A stretch of 64,000 bases of DNA from Nitrospira sp. SG-bin2 (lineage in GTDB: Bacteria; Nitrospirota; Nitrospiria; Nitrospirales; Nitrospiraceae), in NCBI GenBank assembly GCA_002083405.1, contig LVWT01000019.1, positions 1-64,000 on the forward strand. Direction: 5' to 3'. Positions 1-9,529 of the stretch are shown here, piece by piece. How positions within the stretch are numbered: position 1 is the stretch's first letter; every line of letters starts with the position of its first letter. Position numbers and translations under genes: made by a program. The notes beneath the pieces were generated by a model. It did not search any database. It saw nothing but the letters and a program-made list of their open reading frames with translations, and was not told where the DNA came from.

Positions 1-561
1 GTGCGACCGCGCTCGTGGGCGGCCCCGCCGATGATGCAGGACTCGGGGCTTTCTGGGTCTTCGCTCCCTAACCCTAATGGTTGAAGGTATGGGCCCCGCG
101 CCGTTCAGCGGCATACGACGCAGGGCTCGGCTCACACGGGTTAGATACCTGTAGCGCCTACACGATGCTGTCACTGCCGGAATCTTCTTTCGACCGTACT
201 TGTGCATCTGATCGGAGCAAGCCGGTGCTGCTTTGATCAGCCTCTGTTTCTTCCACAATCGAGAGTGCCGCCCACGTTCCCTAGAAAAACCGGCTATGGT
301 GCGCGGCCATTCTGTGCTAATCATTTCCTCTCCTCTTCTGGTGATTCCGGTTGTCTATCAAGACCCGACCATCTAGATCGAATCATCGGTGAAAGAATAC
401 AAGAAGGCGAACGCCACGCCGCAGTGAAGCACCATCGAAGGATCGACCGTTCGGCGGAGAATTTGCTTCATTTGCAAACACCGCTTTTGTGTGCAATGCC
501 GTCACACCGTGTTACAGTTGGCAATGACCGGCTCTCGCACTGCAGCCAACCCCTCAAGCCT
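1..561. other. left edge, no gene recognised
   Basis: No coding region could be supported here. A reading frame runs on upstream from the HD-GYP gene through position 202, but its translation is Cys/His/Arg-rich, shows no family features and precedes the GAF domain, so it is treated as untranslated. The stretch may hold the promoter of the HD-GYP gene and the end of a gene lying left of the window. No riboswitch or terminator was recognised. Confidence 0.4.
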
Positions 562-2055
562 ATGAAAGACGACGTTCTCCACCAGTTTCAGGAGATCAGC
601 GCGTTGCTGAATTCGAGTCTCGATCACGCCACCATTCGGAGGCGCGCGATCGAAGCGGCTACGCTTTTGATGGATGCCGAAGCTGGCTCACTCCTTCTGT
701 TGGATGAAAATGCGAGCGAACTGTATTTTGAGGTAGCACACGGTGCAAAGGGCGACGCGGTTCGACGGGTTCGACTCAGCAGAGGACAGGGAATCGCATG
801 GCACGTCGCAAGGACCGGGACACCGATTATTGTGAACGACGTCCAGCGTGACGCCAACTTTTTTCGCCATGTGGACCAAGCCAGCGGTTTTGTGACGCGT
901 AACATGGTCTGTGTTCCCGTAACGGCGCATGGGCACCTCTTGGGCGTGTTGCAGGCCATCAATCGAAAAAACGGCGAGCTGTTCAGCTCGGAGGACCTTC
1001 AGAACTTCATCGCACTCGGCCATCAGGTCGGCATCGCTATCGAGAACGCGAGCCTTTACGAGGAAATTCACCGGCTCTTTGAAGGGTTCATCTCAGCCAG
1101 CGTGCAAGCCATTGAGAGCAGAGATCCCACCACCAGCGGACACAGTCAACGCGTTGCGATTCTGACTTGTCAGCTGGCAGAGGCCGTCGGGCGTACCAAA
1201 ACCGGCCCTTATGCTGGCGTACAATTCGACGCCGATCAGATCAAGGAACTTCGGTATGCTGCAGTTCTGCACGATTTCGGCAAAGTCGGCGTACGGGAGC
1301 ACATCCTGCTGAAGGCGAGAAAATTGTACCCATTGCAGCAGGAACTCATAAAATCACGTTTCGATTTCATCAAGAAGACAATGGAAGCGGATACCCTGCG
1401 CCGGAAGGTATTGGTGCATGAAACAAAACGACGCGTGAAAAAGAACACTCTGTTGGCGCAATTAGATCGGCAGCTGGCAGAACGGATAATGGAAGTGGAT
1501 GAGATGTACGCATTTATCACAACCTGCAATCAATCGACTTCCCTGGCGCCGGCGCACACCGAAAAACTCAAAACATTCGCCAAGCGGCAGTATCAGTCCT
1601 ATGACGGACCGCACCCCTTCTTACTAAAGGATGAAATTGCGGCATTAACTGTCAGCCATGGAACGCTCACTCCGCCCGAGCGGTACGCGATTGAGAGTCA
1701 CGTTACACACACGTTTGAGTTTCTTTCCAAAATTCCTTGGACGAGATCGCTCAGGCATATCCCGGCGATCGCGTGGAGTCATCATGAAAAACTCGACGGC
1801 AGCGGGTATCCGCGCAGGTTGTCTCATGATCAGATTCCGCTTCAGGCCCGTATGATGACGATATGCGATATCTATGATGCGCTCACCGCGTCGGATCGTC
1901 CTTACAAAGCGGCTGTCGCACCAGACATTGCGCTCAGTTATCTGGCCAAGCAAACAAGTGAGGGAAAACTTGATCCGGATCTCGTTGAAGTGTTTACAAG
2001 TCAGAAGATCTACCTCGCTACTCAGCCAAAGCTGACCACGCGCAAAGCAGTGTAA
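562..2055 (+). CDS. GAF domain HD-GYP phosphodiesterase (c-di-GMP turnover)
   Basis: A cytosolic GAF sensor (about residues 8-165) is followed by an HD-GYP domain, the family that hydrolyses cyclic di-GMP. Visible catalytic residues are HDFGK (237-241), H380, HH (407-408), GSGYP (413-417) and DIYDALT (436-442). There is no transmembrane segment. The core is split: after the first metal motif, about 110 residues (roughly 256-366) of charged, helix-rich sequence precede the usual LTPPER helix, so the domain is longer than normal. The ATG at 562 was chosen because the GAF domain begins directly after it; the open frame reaches further upstream but looks non-coding. The gene stands alone and converges on the adenylate cyclase gene, so both major cyclic-nucleotide systems sit side by side. 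The family call is firm; c-di-GMP as substrate is inferred from the family. Confidence 0.88.
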   Translation: MKDDVLHQFQEISALLNSSLDHATIRRRAIEAATLLMDAEAGSLLLLDENASELYFEVAHGAKGDAVRRVRLSRGQGIAWHVARTGTPIIVNDVQRDANFFRHVDQASGFVTRNMVCVPVTAHGHLLGVLQAINRKNGELFSSEDLQNFIALGHQVGIAIENASLYEEIHRLFEGFISASVQAIESRDPTTSGHSQRVAILTCQLAEAVGRTKTGPYAGVQFDADQIKELRYAAVLHDFGKVGVREHILLKARKLYPLQQELIKSRFDFIKKTMEADTLRRKVLVHETKRRVKKNTLLAQLDRQLAERIMEVDEMYAFITTCNQSTSLAPAHTEKLKTFAKRQYQSYDGPHPFLLKDEIAALTVSHGTLTPPERYAIESHVTHTFEFLSKIPWTRSLRHIPAIAWSHHEKLDGSGYPRRLSHDQIPLQARMMTICDIYDALTASDRPYKAAVAPDIALSYLAKQTSEGKLDPDLVEVFTSQKIYLATQPKLTTRKAV

Positions 2056-2119
2056 CCAATCGACTACGGTTCGGCTCTGAACCGTCCCATCCTTCCGGTG
2101 TGACAATTTGTCATGCGAC

Positions 2120-4249
2120 TCAGCTTGCGCGGGCTTCGGGCTCTGAATACCCCGAACACTTGGTCCCTGGCGCTACAGTGTAGAGTGCCACAGGCTCCTG
2201 CCGTCCCTTAACCGTGACTACCTTCAAGGGAATGAGGTGCATAGGCCTATAATCTGACCTGATTTCCGTGCTGTCCGAACCCAGGGCTAATCCGATTTTT
2301 GAAGCTGTGGATTCGGTCAACAGAATCGGATGGCCCAATGTTCTCGTCAGTCCCTGCACACGCGCTGCCAGATTTACCTGGTCGCCGATTATTGTGTAGT
2401 CGATTTTTTTTCCTTCCGCGCCGATATTGCCGACGACGACTACCCCTGTATTAATCCCGAGCCCGTTGTCGAGGATGGGTTTACCCTGGCGCTTCCACAT
2501 CGTCTGCAGATCCATCAGGCGGGTGCGTAACTCCACTGCACATCGGACAGCCAATTCGGCATGATTCGGCTGATCAAGCGGCGCACCCCAGAACACGACG
2601 ATCTCGTCTCCTACAAATTTGTCCAATGTTCCATCCCATCGGAAAATCACCTCGGTCATCGCACTAAGATACTCGTTGAGTTGTTCGACGACATCTTCTG
2701 CCGGACGGTGCTCACTATACGCTGTGAAACCGACGAGGTCGACAAACAGCATGGTCAGTTCCCGACGCTGTCCTCCTAGTGTCGCTTTCGACGGACACTC
2801 CACGAGCTCGTGGACGATCCTGGGACTTACGTATCTGGCAAACATGGAGTGAATTTCACGAGCCTGACGCTCCTTGAGGACATAGTTCAATACAGACGTC
2901 ACCATGAATACCGCTCCGATGGTCGAAGCGGGAATCACAACGGGGAGGCAAATACCTTCCATCACAAAGATTCCTTGTGCGACACCTGCATACCCGATCA
3001 GAAGTATCGCGGCCAACCACGTTCCTTGGACAGCACGCATGCGTGGCAACGTGAAGGTCAGACCGAACCCGAAAAGCAGCACAAGACCGAATTCGACGGG
3101 ACCGGTCCATAGCCCGGCGGTCAGGAATCGTTGGTGGAGAATGTTCTCGACGACCGTCGCATTCTTTTCCACTCCGGGGAAATTGGCGGAGAAGGGAGTG
3201 CTGAGTTGATCGTAAGTTCCCAACGCAGCGGTCCCGACGAGTACGGCCCTATCGCGGAAAAAATCAGGCTGAATGCGTTGATGGATGACGTCGGTCGCTG
3301 ACACCCAAGGAAACCGACGGTCTCGCCCCACATAGTCAACGAGCATGCGCAACTTCTGATCAGTCGGGATAAAGATCTCTCCCATCTTCACCCCGTCACC
3401 GAGCACAAGGGCCATGTGTTCTCGCGGATGGCCGAGATACAGTCTTGCAATCTCCAGTGCAAAAGATGGAGCATACGCGTCACCATGACGCAACGCGAGC
3501 ACCTCACGCCGTGTGACACCGTCATGATCGGGCAATCGATAGACATGTCCGAGTGCCGCCGCCCGCCCGGCAAACTGGCTAAGCACTGGAAGAACGGCCG
3601 TCGCCTCATACGGTCGAGACTCTTCGGACTCCTTCGTCTGCTTAACTACCATAAATTCGCTTCGCTTGAGAGTTTCGGACATGGTCTCGCTGGTACCAGA
3701 GGATAGAGCCGTAGCTTCGCTCTCTGGCACGAAAAACGGCAGGGTCAGGACTGTCTTCCCTGCCCGGCCCAGGCTGTTCGCAAAGCGTTCATCGGCATCA
3801 GATGTTTCGAGGCGAGCTCTCAGCGGGTAAACTGGTTGGTTCCCAGGCTGTCCCTCTTGCTGCGCATCCAGCGACCCCTTTCCTATATCGCGAAAGTCAA
3901 CGGAATCCTCCGGTTCGGCATAGATGATGTCGATGCCGATCACTGCCGGTTGCTGTGCTCCGATTCGGTCGATTAGAAGTGCCTGCTTGTCACGCGACCA
4001 CGGCCATCGACCGATCTCCTTCAGGCTCTTCTCGTCGATCAACACGAGTGCGATGTTGTGTCCTGGATGTCGCTCTCCCCGCAGTCGAAACTGAAGATCC
4101 AGCGCTTCATTGTTGAGTCGGACGAGCGCAGCGGGAACCAGCCACGACAGACTGGCCAGGCCGATTGTCATGGCCGTTCCCACAGCGATGCCGAGCCGAG
4201 CCCCAGTTTCCCGACTATTCCCAGTTAAAAATTTCACGTGCGGATTCAC
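2120..4249 (-). CDS. CHASE2-domain class III adenylate cyclase
   Basis: Membrane-bound class III nucleotide cyclase of 709 residues. An N-terminal transmembrane helix leads into a periplasmic CHASE2 domain (about 45-360, with the LIDEKSLKEIGRWPWSRD signature). Several transmembrane helices follow (about 385-470), then the catalytic domain (about 495-670). The metal aspartates are in FVDLVGFTAYSE and KFVGDEIVVFWGAP, and the transition-state Asn/Arg in DQVNLAARVQ. The likely product is cAMP, in response to an unknown extracytoplasmic signal. The start codon is GTG with a poor ribosome-binding site; a later start is possible. It is the last of three minus-strand genes (TPR-barrel, FecR, cyclase), a combination known from other Gram-negative bacteria. 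It could make cGMP; the residues seen do not settle this. Confidence 0.9.
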   Translation of the reverse strand: MNPHVKFLTGNSRETGARLGIAVGTAMTIGLASLSWLVPAALVRLNNEALDLQFRLRGERHPGHNIALVLIDEKSLKEIGRWPWSRDKQALLIDRIGAQQPAVIGIDIIYAEPEDSVDFRDIGKGSLDAQQEGQPGNQPVYPLRARLETSDADERFANSLGRAGKTVLTLPFFVPESEATALSSGTSETMSETLKRSEFMVVKQTKESEESRPYEATAVLPVLSQFAGRAAALGHVYRLPDHDGVTRREVLALRHGDAYAPSFALEIARLYLGHPREHMALVLGDGVKMGEIFIPTDQKLRMLVDYVGRDRRFPWVSATDVIHQRIQPDFFRDRAVLVGTAALGTYDQLSTPFSANFPGVEKNATVVENILHQRFLTAGLWTGPVEFGLVLLFGFGLTFTLPRMRAVQGTWLAAILLIGYAGVAQGIFVMEGICLPVVIPASTIGAVFMVTSVLNYVLKERQAREIHSMFARYVSPRIVHELVECPSKATLGGQRRELTMLFVDLVGFTAYSEHRPAEDVVEQLNEYLSAMTEVIFRWDGTLDKFVGDEIVVFWGAPLDQPNHAELAVRCAVELRTRLMDLQTMWKRQGKPILDNGLGINTGVVVVGNIGAEGKKIDYTIIGDQVNLAARVQGLTRTLGHPILLTESTASKIGLALGSDSTEIRSDYRPMHLIPLKVVTVKGRQEPVALYTVAPGTKCSGYSEPEARAS

Positions 4250-4404
4250 CGTTCAGGGCGAGGAAAAGTCGTCAGCGTGCGCCGAATACTATTGTGCCTG
4301 GTTATGCCAGAGGAACAAGACAATTTACACAGTTCACACCACGGGTGGCTGCGGTCTTGCCCCAATCGGGCCAAGACCGCCGGACGGCCGGTCATCACGA
4401 TGCG

Positions 4405-4670
4405 TCAAGGTAATAAACTGAGAGCGCCGCTGATGACAGCAGGAGGGGTCGCGAGCACCGGATTCACAAGCGGCGCCACCGGAGCGATAATTGGCGAGAC
4501 AACCGGAGCAAGCGGCGCCACGACCGTTGAGAGTACAGGGGCTACCGGTGTCACGACAGTTGATATCAGTGGGGAGACGGGCGCTACGACTGTTGATACA
4601 ACCGACGTAACCGGTGCTGCGACCGTTGAAACCGTCGATGTCAAGGGAGCGACGGTAGTCGTGGATGTTC
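4405..4670 (-). repeat. in-gene tandem repeat coding the FecR protein tail
   Basis: Imperfect direct repeats in DNA and protein encode about 85 residues of alternating Val, Pro, Ala, Ser and Thr. The unit is roughly 8-11 codons (STVVAPVSPLI and variants), repeated about seven times. Such tracts can gain or lose units by slippage or recombination, which would change stalk length. Confidence 0.75.
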
Positions 4671-5631
4671 CAATGGAGAGAGATCCGACAGGCACGGACT
4701 TGTTCAGGAGCGTACCCAGAGTTCCAGTTATTAATGTGCTGCTGGACTCCCCGGAAGACCCGAGAACCTGCACGGCCAAGTCCGTCAGAGATCTCAGCAA
4801 ATTTGTATCGATACTTAGCGCTTGAAGTGTATGGAGAGGCAATTCCACGAGGGGTGAATCACGCAAGGTTGTAAGATCGACCGCCCTTAATGCGTCGGTA
4901 AGTCCAACAGGGAAATCCGTTTGCATGCTCTTACCTGTCTGGAGATGAATTGTTCCCTGGTATCCCAAGATCGCAGAGTTGTAAGTCAACGAACTCGATG
5001 GCGAGGCGGCCGTTTCGCCAAGATGATGCGGCATGGGGAGGGACGGAGCTTTGCCGTCTTCCGCGATCGAAAAGAAGCCGGGATCGACGGCAACTGTGGT
5101 TCCACCCGATGTAAAATCGACCCGCCCCTTTTCGCCGATGTTAATAATCCCCGACCGGCCGTTCGCCGCCCACACCGTGAAGTAGGTTCCGCGTGCCGCA
5201 GCAACGGCCGATGGAGTATGGACTTCAAATTTAGATCCATTCGCCTTGAAGACTTTGCTTACCAAAGCCCTCACCTGCCCTTGCATGAGCTTCACGATCG
5301 CCCGCCTGACATTCTGATCGGGCTCATAAATGTATTCGTTGATTTCTACCCGGCTATTTTCTCCCACCGTAAGCATGCTGTCGTCCTGGAAAAACGCCCG
5401 AGTGCGGGACTCGGTGTACGTCTGAATCACATCTTTGAACAATACAGTGTCATGGAGTTTAACCAGTAGAGCCGGTCCCTCGCTCGGATGCGTAACACTG
5501 ACTTGGCCAACGACCGCCGTGTAGAACCCGATGCCGTCCCTTTTATTTTTGATATCCGACGCGAAGGCAACCGATGAGACGGACAGCGCGCTTATTCCAA
5601 TAAGGCCCCAAACTAATCGATAGATACTCAT
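4405..5631 (-). CDS. FecR-domain periplasmic protein with Val/Ala/Pro-rich repeat tail
   Basis: A 408-residue exported protein with an N-terminal signal peptide (cut near VAFAS). A FecR domain follows (about 35-165), recognisable from the DVIQTYTESRTRAFFQDDS segment and the HTPSAVAAARGTYFTVW segment. The rest is low complexity: from about residue 322 it consists of a short degenerate repeat of the type STVVAPVSPL, which probably forms an extended or wall-spanning stalk. Unlike classical FecR, there is no N-terminal anti-sigma region and no FecI-type sigma factor beside it, so signalling to a sigma factor is unlikely. A GGAGGG ribosome-binding site precedes the ATG. It lies between the TPR-barrel gene and the CHASE2 cyclase gene and is probably co-transcribed with both. 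Confidence 0.85.
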   Translation of the reverse strand: MSIYRLVWGLIGISALSVSSVAFASDIKNKRDGIGFYTAVVGQVSVTHPSEGPALLVKLHDTVLFKDVIQTYTESRTRAFFQDDSMLTVGENSRVEINEYIYEPDQNVRRAIVKLMQGQVRALVSKVFKANGSKFEVHTPSAVAAARGTYFTVWAANGRSGIINIGEKGRVDFTSGGTTVAVDPGFFSIAEDGKAPSLPMPHHLGETAASPSSSLTYNSAILGYQGTIHLQTGKSMQTDFPVGLTDALRAVDLTTLRDSPLVELPLHTLQALSIDTNLLRSLTDLAVQVLGSSGESSSTLITGTLGTLLNKSVPVGSLSIGTSTTTVAPLTSTVSTVAAPVTSVVSTVVAPVSPLISTVVTPVAPVLSTVVAPLAPVVSPIIAPVAPLVNPVLATPPAVISGALSLLP

Positions 5632-5911
5632 ATGGTGATACCCTCCGTGCTGCGGACATCATGCGGGCATAAAACTGACATTCCTATATTTCGTCATTGA
5701 TGGAAATGGCATGAACCGTACCGGAATGGGATTTTCCTCAAAAAAATCAATAATCCTCCAACTGGTTGACAACACAGACCTCTCGGAATTCTCAATTATT
5801 GAATCCCCCCTCGAAAGCGTTAGTGCTTTAGTAGTGAATTCAATGTGTTGCGTGACGATTTCCGTCACCAAGGGTGACAAATTGCGTACGGCGGAGAATG
5901 ATGGAAGGAAG

Positions 5912-7504
5912 CTAGAATCGGCTGCTGAGGGTCAGAGAAAACACGCTGCGGTTATAGTCGAACACCGTCAGATTAGACTGGTCCCTCGTGTAATTGTAGT
6001 CGGCAGAAATCGAGAGCCAATCGGTGAGGCGTCTACCGATTGAAGCGGTGACAAACATGATACTGTCGCGCCGTCTGATCGCCCCGTTCGGCGAGAATGA
6101 ATTCGGGTTATCGTAATCCAAACGGTAATAGTCGAATGCGAAGGTCGATCGGATAGTCCAGAATTCCGGCAGGCTCAATCCAACCGAGAGACGATGCGCT
6201 TTGTACGCCCAATCGGCGTGGGATTGCACGCCCGGTGTCGCGACTGACGGACTCCCGCCGCCGGTCTGATCAGTATCGAAGGTGTATCCCAGCCGCACAT
6301 GGCCTGTTCCATCGGAAAAATAGGCGTATTGCGTGATGCCTGCCAGCCAGTTGGTGCCATCTCGAAAGGAATTGCCGATGAAGCGATCGTCCTGAAAATT
6401 CTTATTCTGGTACCGAAGTTGGAGTTGGGTAAACAAGTTGTTGCTCTCAGCGATTGTGACAATGGGTTGCACCGCATGGGTGAGCAGAAATGGATCCTGA
6501 CCGACCCGCACGTAATCGAAGGCATACTGCAGCCGGGCCGTGACTATCCCGAATTGCCGCTGAAGAAACACGGACGGTGCGTGGTCCTGGATATCGAAGG
6601 CGGCCAGCTTCTGATGGAAGCTCTGATAGAATCCGTATGTGGCTCCGGCGGTCCAGACAGGGGTCTGGATTGGTCGGTACTCGCCGCGTGCGTAGATGGT
6701 CGTGCGAAAGTCGTCTTTCTGGGAGATCCCGGTCGTCCCGCCGGGGGGCTGAACGCCTAGCGGAAGTAGCACCACGTTTGTGTCGTACTGCCCACTGGCA
6801 CTGAGACTCATATCCCATTGCTTGGCTCCCTTGGGAACGGCGGTCCGTTGCTGCAGGATAGTGCGAGCCGTTTGAGCCAGTTCAGACTCAGGCCCTCCCG
6901 ACGCAATCGCGACTTCCAATTCCTTTTGGGCTTGCTCGAGTAAACCGCGCTCATAATACGATATTCCCGTGTAATAGCGGACGGTCGGCGTCAGATCCGG
7001 ACTGAGTGCCATCGCCCTCGAAAACAAAGCGGACGATTGGTTGAACGATCTCAACTCGTGAGAAACAACTCCCTGATAGAAATAGACGAGCGGATGTTTT
7101 GGATCAAGCTTCTGAGCCTGTTCGAGCGACGCCAAGGCTTCGTGATACTTCCTAAGTTGGCCTTGCGAAATGGCAAGGCCGAGCCAAGACTGAGCGCTCA
7201 CGGCGGTGTCTTTCGTCAAATCCTGAAACAGTACCTCAGCTTCCCGGTATTTTTTCAGACGTAACAGTGTCTGTCCAAGATAGTCGGCCGCCTCTGTATC
7301 GTTCGGTCTGGCCTGCCGGGCCTGCTCAAACAAAAGTGCGGCTTGCTCATAGCGCCCACGGCCAAACTCGACAACCCCTTTGGTCATGCTGAAATCATAG
7401 GTCTCATTGGGTGCCTGCGCCCAAACCGGCTGATGAAGCACAACTCCCAGAATACACAGAGAGAGCACCCCGCAGCTGTTGGTGAGTCCGAACCGTTGTC
7501 GCAT
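5912..7504 (-). CDS. TPR-repeat outer-membrane beta-barrel protein
   Basis: A 530-residue protein with a signal peptide (cut near VWAQA). About six tetratricopeptide repeats follow (roughly 40-230; GVVEFGRGRYEQAALLFEQA is a typical unit). The C-terminal half (about 240-530) has alternating strands rich in Tyr, Phe and Thr, ends in SLTLSSRF with terminal Phe, and reads as an outer-membrane barrel. The architecture resembles surface assembly and export porins that couple periplasmic TPRs to a barrel. It is the first gene of the minus-strand set with the FecR protein and CHASE2 cyclase. What is exported or displayed cannot be told from the sequence; the barrel is inferred from composition and the terminal Phe. 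Confidence 0.78.
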   Translation of the reverse strand: MRQRFGLTNSCGVLSLCILGVVLHQPVWAQAPNETYDFSMTKGVVEFGRGRYEQAALLFEQARQARPNDTEAADYLGQTLLRLKKYREAEVLFQDLTKDTAVSAQSWLGLAISQGQLRKYHEALASLEQAQKLDPKHPLVYFYQGVVSHELRSFNQSSALFSRAMALSPDLTPTVRYYTGISYYERGLLEQAQKELEVAIASGGPESELAQTARTILQQRTAVPKGAKQWDMSLSASGQYDTNVVLLPLGVQPPGGTTGISQKDDFRTTIYARGEYRPIQTPVWTAGATYGFYQSFHQKLAAFDIQDHAPSVFLQRQFGIVTARLQYAFDYVRVGQDPFLLTHAVQPIVTIAESNNLFTQLQLRYQNKNFQDDRFIGNSFRDGTNWLAGITQYAYFSDGTGHVRLGYTFDTDQTGGGSPSVATPGVQSHADWAYKAHRLSVGLSLPEFWTIRSTFAFDYYRLDYDNPNSFSPNGAIRRRDSIMFVTASIGRRLTDWLSISADYNYTRDQSNLTVFDYNRSVFSLTLSSRF

Positions 7505-8024
7505 AGCGTTCGCCTTACATGCAGGCCTTGGCTGAAGAATATAATAGAACGGCCGTTTCGTCTTAGGCAGAGTAACAAAGCACTTCTCTCAGTCAATGAA
7601 ATGCGATAATTTCGGCGCGATGAGGAATGGGTTTGGGCTACGTTCTTTGATACACGGGACGAGCCGTTATGCTATAGGCACCTGATCAGACGGAAGAGAG
7701 GCTGGCTGGCAACCTCCACGATATCATCATGTCATTGAACCGGAAGCCCGCCAGCTGTGAATCGTCAATATGCCTGTGATAGAAGAGCGCCGTGAGCGTA
7801 TGTTCTGATGGATGTCCGGCATCCAGTGCTTTCAAGCCGGATTAGTGCAATGGCGCCAAGCACAGCATTTGACTCCGGCGTTATAGATCCTCATGATGCC
7901 CGAGCACATGGGTACCCGGTCGCGATTTGCGTGAATCTCGCACCTCGACATTACCGACCGGTGGTATCCCCATGGAGGTTGCAAGGACCAGCACAGACAG
8001 ACACACCACTGCCGGGAAGATCCT
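7505..8024. other. intergenic region upstream of pyruvate kinase
   Basis: About 520 bases between a divergent gene pair. Both promoters must lie here, but no clear sigma boxes, riboswitch or small gene were recognised. A frame open across 7808-8260 runs into the pyruvate kinase gene in another phase and has no family features. Confidence 0.4.
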
Positions 8025-9494
8025 ATGCGAAAAGCAAAAATCGTCTGTACCATCGGTCCGGCTACGACATCGCCATCGATGCTGGAACAGCTCATCGAAA
8101 GCGGCATGAATGCAGCGCGGCTGAATTTTTCCCATGGCACGCACGAATCCCATGCGGCTGCCATTTCAGCGATCCGTCAGGCGGCAGAACGGCAACGGGT
8201 GGCGGTCGCCATCATCCAAGATGTCCAGGGACCGAGGATACGAGTGGGCAAGTTGCCTGACAACGGCATTGAGGTACAACCCGGCCAATCGGTATGCGTG
8301 CGGATCACATCCACTCGAACAAGAGATGAGAACGGCTCACATTCCCTTGCCCTTGCCCAACCCCTCAGCTCCTCTCCTGTTCCAGTGATTCCGGTTGTCT
8401 ATCCGGCTCTCACGCGTGACCTCCTGCCGGGCGCCAGGATTTTGATCAACGATGGACTGGTCGAACTCATCGCCGACCGCATTTCCGATGAATCCATCGA
8501 CTGCACCGTTGCGACCGGTGGAAAGATTTCGTCTTACAAGGGGATCAATCTGCCTGACACAGATGTCAGCGCTCCCACGCTCACCGATAAAGACCGGGAG
8601 GACATCCGATTCGGAGTCTCACAGGATGTGGACTACATCGCACTGTCATTCGTGCGGGGACCAGAAGACATCGTGGCAGCGCGGACATGGCTTTCGGAGT
8701 GCGGCGGAACTCAGCCGATCATCGCCAAGATCGAACGGGCCGAAGCTATCCGGACCCTGGATTCAATTCTGGAACAGGCAGACGGGGTGATGATCGCTCG
8801 TGGCGACCTTGGCGTTGAGATGGGGCCTGAAGCAGTGCCTGTGTTACAGAAACGCATCATCGCAGAAGCGAACCGCCGGCGCCGTCTTGTCATCACCGCG
8901 ACACAGATGCTGGAATCGATGACCCAGGCATTGCGTCCGACCAGAGCTGAAGCTTCGGATGTCGCCAACGCGGTATTCGACGGCACCGATGCGGTGATGC
9001 TGTCCGCTGAAACAGCCGTTGGCGCATATCCGATCGAAACCGTTCGTGTCATGGATCGTATCGTTCGCGCAGCGGAAGAAGCGGCTGAGCCCACCGTCCT
9101 GTCGAAGCGCCACACTGATGTTGAGCAGCAGCCCTTTCCTGAAGCCATCTGTACGGCGGCATCTTCTGCCGCTAAAGCTATTTCCGCACGCGCAATCGTC
9201 GCCTTCAGCGAACAGGGAACGACAGCCCGATTGGTTTCCAAGCAACGCCCGGCTCCGCCGATCATCGCCTTCACACCATTTGAGCCGGTCCGGCAGCGGA
9301 TGGCGCTCTATTGGGGGGTGCGCCCGTATACGATGCCCCAAATCGAGCAGACCGATGCGCGAGTCACTGAGGCTGAGCACCGCTTGAAAGTGGAAGGGCT
9401 GGTCATGGCAGGAGAAAAGATTGTGATTCTATCCGGGACGAGAGTGGGCCATCCCGGCGGGACCAATCTGATTAAGCTTCACGAAGTAGGATAG
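8025..9494 (+). CDS. pyk: pyruvate kinase
   Basis: Converts phosphoenolpyruvate and ADP to pyruvate and ATP, the last step of glycolysis. The 489-residue length is normal. The barrel begins at once with KAKIVCTIGPA; ARLNFSHG, the B-domain (about 70-170) and the active-site signature IIAKIERAEA are all visible. MIARGDLGVEMG, ATQMLESM and the C-terminal allosteric domain ending near HPGGTNLIKL follow. The K+/phosphate-binding segment reads QDVQGPRIRVG rather than the more usual DLQGPKIR. A GGGAAGA ribosome-binding site lies just upstream of the ATG. It is followed by the hibernation factor and phosphofructokinase genes on the opposite strand, so glycolytic functions cluster here. A frameshifted fragment of a second copy lies about 3 kb downstream. 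Confidence 0.95.
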   Translation: MRKAKIVCTIGPATTSPSMLEQLIESGMNAARLNFSHGTHESHAAAISAIRQAAERQRVAVAIIQDVQGPRIRVGKLPDNGIEVQPGQSVCVRITSTRTRDENGSHSLALAQPLSSSPVPVIPVVYPALTRDLLPGARILINDGLVELIADRISDESIDCTVATGGKISSYKGINLPDTDVSAPTLTDKDREDIRFGVSQDVDYIALSFVRGPEDIVAARTWLSECGGTQPIIAKIERAEAIRTLDSILEQADGVMIARGDLGVEMGPEAVPVLQKRIIAEANRRRRLVITATQMLESMTQALRPTRAEASDVANAVFDGTDAVMLSAETAVGAYPIETVRVMDRIVRAAEEAAEPTVLSKRHTDVEQQPFPEAICTAASSAAKAISARAIVAFSEQGTTARLVSKQRPAPPIIAFTPFEPVRQRMALYWGVRPYTMPQIEQTDARVTEAEHRLKVEGLVMAGEKIVILSGTRVGHPGGTNLIKLHEVG

Positions 9495-9529
9495 ATCCGG
9501 CCTGCCGGCAATATCCCCCATCCGCAGTA

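Noticed and set aside
202..561. 120-codon upstream extension of the HD-GYP gene
   Set aside because: Translation is Cys/His/Arg-rich without family features; the GAF domain begins after the ATG at 562.
4238..4825. Plus-strand frame over the FecR repeat tail
   Set aside because: It is the complement of the Pro/Ala/Val repeat in the FecR gene; its Thr/Gly/Ala repeats mirror that low complexity.
7808..8260. Frame upstream of and overlapping pyruvate kinase
   Set aside because: It overlaps the clear pyk coding region in another phase and shows no family pattern.
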